A DNA stretch of 64,000 bases from CAZKRL01 sp964555295 (GTDB lineage: Bacteria; Bacteroidota; Bacteroidia; Flavobacteriales_D; Sanyastnellaceae). Made by a program: the position numbers and the translations under genes. Under the pieces are notes generated by a model, which saw only the letters and a program-made list of their open reading frames with translations, searched no databases and was not told where the DNA came from. The stretch lies in the NCBI GenBank assembly GCA_964555295.1, contig CAZKRL010000005.1, forward strand, positions 47,971 through 111,970. Reading direction: 5' to 3'. This document shows, piece by piece, positions 60,111-64,000 of the stretch (the stretch's first letter is position 1; every line of letters begins with the position of its first letter).

Positions 60111-60764
60111 TTAAGGGTTCAATCGACGGATGTACCAATTGAAATTTTCATCGACCTGATAGAGCAATCGATCATGCAATCTACTGGGGCGGCCCTGCCA
60201 GAATTCAAAACTGCTGGGTACAATGCGATAGCCGCCCCAATGTTCAGGACGTGGTACATCAGATCCGGCGAATTGGTTGGTGAATTCAGTAACTCGGTTT
60301 TCCAATTCTTCACGTGAGGTCATCACGTGACTTTGCATAGAGGCCCATGCCGCGATTTGACTTTCGCGTGGGCGACTTTTGAAATACGCATCGCTCTCCT
60401 CAGGGCTCACTTTTCTCGCAATGCCTTTCATGCGGATTTGTCTTTCGAGTGTATTCCAATAAAAATGAGCGGCGACCTTTTCATTGGCTGCAATTTCCTT
60501 GCCCTTGTTGCTCTCATAATTGGTGTAGAAAACGAGGCCCTTATGATCAAAGCCCCTCACCAGCACAACCCTCGACTGCGGAAAACCGTCCAAGCCGTGG
60601 GTAACGACATTGAGCGCGTTGAAATCCTTCACACCTTCCCGCTCTGCGTCACGCATCCATTCATCGGCCATTACAAAAGGATCATGTGAAGCGTTGGTCT
60701 CCAGTAGGATGTTGCGGTGATAGTCGTAACGCGATTTTTCTATGCCGCTTTTATGGTCTGACAT
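60111..60764 (-). CDS. pdxH: Pyridoxamine 5'-phosphate oxidase
   Basis: A 217-residue FMN enzyme that makes pyridoxal phosphate. Hallmarks are ALNVVTHGLDGFPQSRVVLVRGFDHKGLVFYTNYESNKGKEIAANEKVAAHFYW (FMN and substrate sites), then RQIRMKGIARKVSPEESDAYFKSRPRESQIAAWAS, and near the end WGGYRIVPSSFEFWQGRPSRLHDRLLY. Full length. It lies 12 bp downstream of the GT4 gene on the same strand and may share its transcript. Confidence 0.96.
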   Translation of the reverse strand: MSDHKSGIEKSRYDYHRNILLETNASHDPFVMADEWMRDAEREGVKDFNALNVVTHGLDGFPQSRVVLVRGFDHKGLVFYTNYESNKGKEIAANEKVAAHFYWNTLERQIRMKGIARKVSPEESDAYFKSRPRESQIAAWASMQSHVMTSREELENRVTEFTNQFAGSDVPRPEHWGGYRIVPSSFEFWQGRPSRLHDRLLYQVDENFNWYIRRLNP

Positions 60765-60776
60765 GGTATTGATTTT

Positions 60777-62060
60777 TTACGTTTTAAGAATGGCCTCCGC
60801 ATAGTTTGCCCAGCTCATTTGTGCAGTAGCCAATGCCACATTTTCGCGCGGCAGTGGTTCATGGATGTAACGCAACATTTGCTTGGCCATGTCATCAATA
60901 TCACCGGCTTTGGCGAGATAACCATTGAAACCGTCTTGAATGGTCTCAGGAAAATGTCCCACGGATGTTGACAATATCGGAAGCTGGAAATTGTAACTCA
61001 ACGATTCAATACCCGATGGTGTTGCAGTGAGATAATACAGCATTACCGCATCACTTACCTGAAAGTACTTGTGTACATCTTCATTGGGAATGAATGTATT
61101 GAATACGACACAACGATCTTTGATTCCAAGGGTATTAATCAATTCCAGGGGCCGATAATTTTTTTCGTCATCCTTTGCTGCAAGAAAAATTTTCTTGGCA
61201 AATCCGAAGATGATATTTTTTATACGTGTGCTCCATTTGTTTTGATCGAGCGTATGCCAGAAAGACTCGCCGCAGATGAGCAGGGATACATCGTCACGTT
61301 GTTGTGCTACTTTGGCAAAGGCCTCAAGGGTGTGATGAAGACCTTTGTATTTCCTGATAAAACCGAAGAATAAAAACACATGCTTTCTCAAACCCTGTTC
61401 ACGTTTGAATGCTTCTGTGTCGAATGCATCGTTGGGCTTAAACAAATCGTAGATAGGATGAAACAACTTGATTACCATCTTGCCTTCGCCTGCGGGAAGG
61501 CCGTCATTCGATAAATGCATATGAGCATTTGGAAAAAGGGCGCGCAATTCATCCCAGGTCTTGAGCGCGTGCACGATATAACCCGTTGCATGAGGCAATG
61601 CTAAGCGAGTGAAAAATTTGTCGATGCTTGAATTTTCTTTTTGAATTACGAAGTGTAAATCAAAGATCACCTGAATGCCCATCTTCGCCAACCGTTTGGC
61701 AATGAAGCGAAGGGGGAGCCCTTGCAGTGCAATGCTCCACTGAATGATTACTTTCTCTGCTTTCAGTGATTGAATCAAGCGCACTGTTTCAAACCAGGTA
61801 GAAGGACGATTGTAATTGGTTACGTAATGCACCTCCACATGGCTGCCGGCCAGCAGATCGGTTTTGCTGCTCTTGTCCACAAACTCGCGCGGAACAATGG
61901 CCGGGTATTGTTGTGTCCAGCTAACTATATGAACCTTCGTTCCTGGCTTTTTATCCAATGCAAGCGCAAGAGAAGTATTGTAGTTTTGAATGCCGCCCTT
62001 GAAGCGCGGGCCTGGTCCAAAACAAACGATAACCCTTGGTGATGAATCTAGATCAGACAT
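60777..62060 (-). CDS. Family 4 glycosyltransferase
   Basis: A GT-B enzyme of about 427 residues. The ATG at 62060 is chosen because the fold starts just after it (RVIVCFGPGPRFKGGIQNYNTSLALAL). The C-terminal Rossmann half has FLFFGFIRKYKGLHHTLEAF, LLICGESFW, YFQVSDAVMLYYLTATPSGIESLSYNFQLPILSTSVGHFPETIQDGFNGYLA, with the TPSGIESLSY sugar-nucleotide site. Upstream codons overlap the divergent peptidase. Linked to pdxH only by position; the acceptor is unknown. Confidence 0.88.
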   Translation of the reverse strand: MSDLDSSPRVIVCFGPGPRFKGGIQNYNTSLALALDKKPGTKVHIVSWTQQYPAIVPREFVDKSSKTDLLAGSHVEVHYVTNYNRPSTWFETVRLIQSLKAEKVIIQWSIALQGLPLRFIAKRLAKMGIQVIFDLHFVIQKENSSIDKFFTRLALPHATGYIVHALKTWDELRALFPNAHMHLSNDGLPAGEGKMVIKLFHPIYDLFKPNDAFDTEAFKREQGLRKHVFLFFGFIRKYKGLHHTLEAFAKVAQQRDDVSLLICGESFWHTLDQNKWSTRIKNIIFGFAKKIFLAAKDDEKNYRPLELINTLGIKDRCVVFNTFIPNEDVHKYFQVSDAVMLYYLTATPSGIESLSYNFQLPILSTSVGHFPETIQDGFNGYLAKAGDIDDMAKQMLRYIHEPLPRENVALATAQMSWANYAEAILKT

Positions 62061-62062
62061 GC

Positions 62063-63766
62063 ATGATGAATGGAAGTGCAAGGTACAGAAAATGGCAGTG
62101 TGATAGATGCAAAAGCGCATTGGCAATACTCTTGTTGGTTTCATTCTGCCATATTGCGCAAGCTCAATTGTATGATGGTAGTAAATCGAATGTCGATACC
62201 TGTGAAATATTACAGGGAGCGCTTCGTGACGAACGCACGTGTTTTGATGTAACTTATTATCGTCTGGAAATTGAAGTGGATATATACGATCAGATTCTTT
62301 ATGGCAGCAATGTCATTCGATTTGATGTGACTACAGCAACGAAGCGGCTGCAGCTGGATTTGCATAAGAGCTTAACGATCGATGCTATCCTTTGGCACAA
62401 CCAAAAACTTCCTTATACGCGTATATGCAAGGCCATCTTTGTGGAGTTTCCGGAAAATCTTGCGGCGGGAAGCATCGATTCATTGAAGGTATATTACCAT
62501 GGTCAGCCGGTGGAAGCGCCCTGGGCTCCCTGGCATGGCGGATTTGTTTGGTCGGCAGATGAGAACTCAGAACCATGGGTTGGAGTGGCCTGCCAGGGAA
62601 TGGGTGCTAGCACCTGGTGGCCTTGCAAGGATCATTTGACGGATGAACCAGATAGCATGGATATTCTGGTCATCGTTCCTGATACATTGTATGCGGTGTC
62701 GAATGGAATTGAACGTATGTGTGAGTCAATGCCGATGAATCGTAAGCGATACCATTGGCATGTTTCTTATCCCATCAATACGTATAATGTAACGCTTAAC
62801 ATCGCGGATTATGATCATTGGAGCGACTGCTACATTTCTACTGATGGTGATTCACTACCCCTCGATTATTATGTGCTGAAGAGTCACCGCGTGGCCTCAG
62901 AGAAGCAATTTGCTCAGGTGAAGCCGATGTTGTCATGTTATGAGAAGTTTTTAGGAAAGTATCCATTTTACAGTGATGGGTATGCACTGGTGGAAACGCC
63001 GTATCTAGGCATGGAGCATCAAGGGGCCATTGCCTATGGCAACAAGTATTTGAGCGGATATCTGGGAAGTGACCGATCGGGTTGCAAACTTGATTTTGAT
63101 TATATCATTATTCATGAAACGGGTCATGAGTGGTGGGGCAATAGTGTGAGTGCCGGTGACCTTGCTGATATGTGGATACACGAAAGTTTTTGCACGTATA
63201 CGGAGGCCATTTACGTGGAGCATTTTTTCGGTTATGACACCGCAATGATATATGTCAATGCGCTGAAGCAAACGGTAGCCAATGTTTCACCCATTGTTGG
63301 TACGTATGGTATCAACCGCGAAGGACATGGTGATATGTATGTCAAGGGTATGCTCTTTTTGAATACGCTTCGTCATGTGGTCAACGACGATGAGCGTTGG
63401 TGGCAAACAGTGAAATATGTTAGTGATACCTTGTTCAGGATCAAGGTGACGGATTATCGTGAGGTGGTGGCTGCGTTTGATCGTTTTGAGGGTGTGGATG
63501 TGCCACAAATTTTCGAGCAATATGTCAAACGGCCCAACATTCCCGTGCTGGAATATGAGCTTGTGAAAGGAAGAAAGGATGGGCTCCTCAGGTACCGGTG
63601 GAGCGGGGTGCAGGAGGGTTTTAGGATGCCATTGGATATCGAGATGGGGGAGTCATCTGTAAGAATTCATCCGAGCACGGAATGGCAGGAGTTGCCGTTG
63701 AAGGGCCATTTGAAATGGAAAGACCTCAACTTTTATGTGAAGTATAGAAAGGTCAAGAAGCGGTGA
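62063..63766 (+). CDS. Secreted M1 family metallopeptidase (aminopeptidase N-like)
   Basis: A zinc metallopeptidase of about 567 residues with an N-terminal basic stretch and signal-like hydrophobic segment (ALAILLLVSFCHIAQA, about residues 19-34). The beta-saddle N-terminal domain has FDVTYYRLEIEVDIYDQILYG. The exopeptidase loop is YLGMEHQGAIAYG, and the zinc site is HETGH at 351-355 with the third ligand Glu374 (HEWWGN...HESF). VKGMLFLNTLRH supplies the catalytic Tyr region just before it. The C-terminal helical domain of long M1 enzymes is missing, as in other Bacteroidota members. The start is uncertain (62063 or 62066). Confidence 0.88.
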   Translation: MMNGSARYRKWQCDRCKSALAILLLVSFCHIAQAQLYDGSKSNVDTCEILQGALRDERTCFDVTYYRLEIEVDIYDQILYGSNVIRFDVTTATKRLQLDLHKSLTIDAILWHNQKLPYTRICKAIFVEFPENLAAGSIDSLKVYYHGQPVEAPWAPWHGGFVWSADENSEPWVGVACQGMGASTWWPCKDHLTDEPDSMDILVIVPDTLYAVSNGIERMCESMPMNRKRYHWHVSYPINTYNVTLNIADYDHWSDCYISTDGDSLPLDYYVLKSHRVASEKQFAQVKPMLSCYEKFLGKYPFYSDGYALVETPYLGMEHQGAIAYGNKYLSGYLGSDRSGCKLDFDYIIIHETGHEWWGNSVSAGDLADMWIHESFCTYTEAIYVEHFFGYDTAMIYVNALKQTVANVSPIVGTYGINREGHGDMYVKGMLFLNTLRHVVNDDERWWQTVKYVSDTLFRIKVTDYREVVAAFDRFEGVDVPQIFEQYVKRPNIPVLEYELVKGRKDGLLRYRWSGVQEGFRMPLDIEMGESSVRIHPSTEWQELPLKGHLKWKDLNFYVKYRKVKKR

Positions 63767-64000
63767 GTTATTGGGCGGTATTGCAGTATTGCAGAAGTAC
63801 GCATGTGCGATTTCAATAATCGGCTCTTCTATTATCCTGCCATCCTTCATCGCTGCGTCGCTCAGGATTGCATCTGTGCACCAGTGCAGTATTGCAGAAA
63901 GGCGCAACCTCTTTGCGTCACTTTGCGTGTATCTCTCTTTGCGCAACTTTGCGTGAATCCTTTGCTGCTTGATGATTTCACGCAAAGCACGCCAAGAACG
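63767..64000. repeat. Intergenic repeats: GCAGTATTGCAGAA x2 and CTTTGCG x4
   Basis: The 14-mer GCAGTATTGCAGAA occurs at 63783-63796 and 63886-63899. CTTTGCG occurs at 63911, 63921, 63937 and 63947, and its complement CGCAAAG at 63981, just before the edge. Such CTTTGCGTC-rich tracts recur between genes in some Bacteroidota, from recollection. No gene is seen here; sequence continues past the edge. Confidence 0.7.

Overview
The window looks like chromosomal DNA of a member of the Bacteroidota, most likely a Flavobacteriales-type lineage. Several independent signs agree. Four large secreted proteins have the look of type IX secretion system (T9SS) cargo; three of them show their C-terminal sorting domains. 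The primary sigma factor is short and lacks region 1.1. There is a DUF4835/PorD-type gene next to coaBC and recN. ParE carries an ASGS variant of its TOPRIM motif. The tRNA gene has no encoded CCA. Many genes are preceded by a TAnnTTTG or TAnnTTCG box, the -7 element of this phylum. I see no rRNA operon, transposase, integrase, phage module or CRISPR array. Gene order reads as ordinary core chromosome with a few accessory surface genes.

Layout. 1-8.7 kb: the 5' part of an IgGFc-binding-like surface protein, prfC with an overlapping P-loop kinase-like gene, a glutathione peroxidase, a NadR-type kinase, then a leftward unit coaBC > DUF4835 > recN > VanZ-like. 8.9-15.2 kb: a DASS anion transporter, an ftsE-GT2-GT operon, a methyltransferase, folP and a tandem-DUF1599 protein. 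15.3-19.6 kb: rplU-rpmA with a clear promoter and terminator, serS, and a lipoprotein/TPR pair. 19.7-27.8 kb: an AlgJ-like/MBOAT acylation pair, a divergent RlmI-like methyltransferase and DUF2520-kdsC unit, a DEAD-box helicase and hypotheticals. 28-32.6 kb: parE-parC. 32.7-34.9 kb: FKBP isomerase, yaaA, LOG family. 35-46 kb: a nine-repeat Cys-rich T9SS protein, ArsR-type regulator, rpsO-pnp-rpoD, two tandem FKBP isomerases and a PA-domain T9SS protein. 46-50.7 kb: small transporter, 2OG oxygenase, CarboxypepD-type protein, GT4, a divergent ATE-like aminoacyl-tRNA-protein transferase and a 56-codon gene. 50.7-64 kb: tRNA-Arg(ACG), uvrB, a 1,200-residue gliding-type T9SS protein, a lone pdhB, ZIP transporter, methyltransferase, siaC, pdxH, GT4, an M1 peptidase and repeat-rich DNA at the right edge.

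How it fits together. Much of the content serves information processing (release factor, tRNA synthetase, ribosomal proteins, RNA decay, topoisomerase IV, UvrB, RecN, sigma factor). A second theme is the envelope: T9SS cargo, periplasmic FKBP folding catalysts, glycosyltransferases and polysaccharide acylation. I found no clearly new multi-gene system. The observations most worth checking are the divergent ATE homologue without its N-terminal cysteines, the alternating repeat architecture of the protein at 35-38 kb, the structured rpsO leader, and -7 boxes placed only 4 nt before start codons, which suggest leaderless mRNAs.
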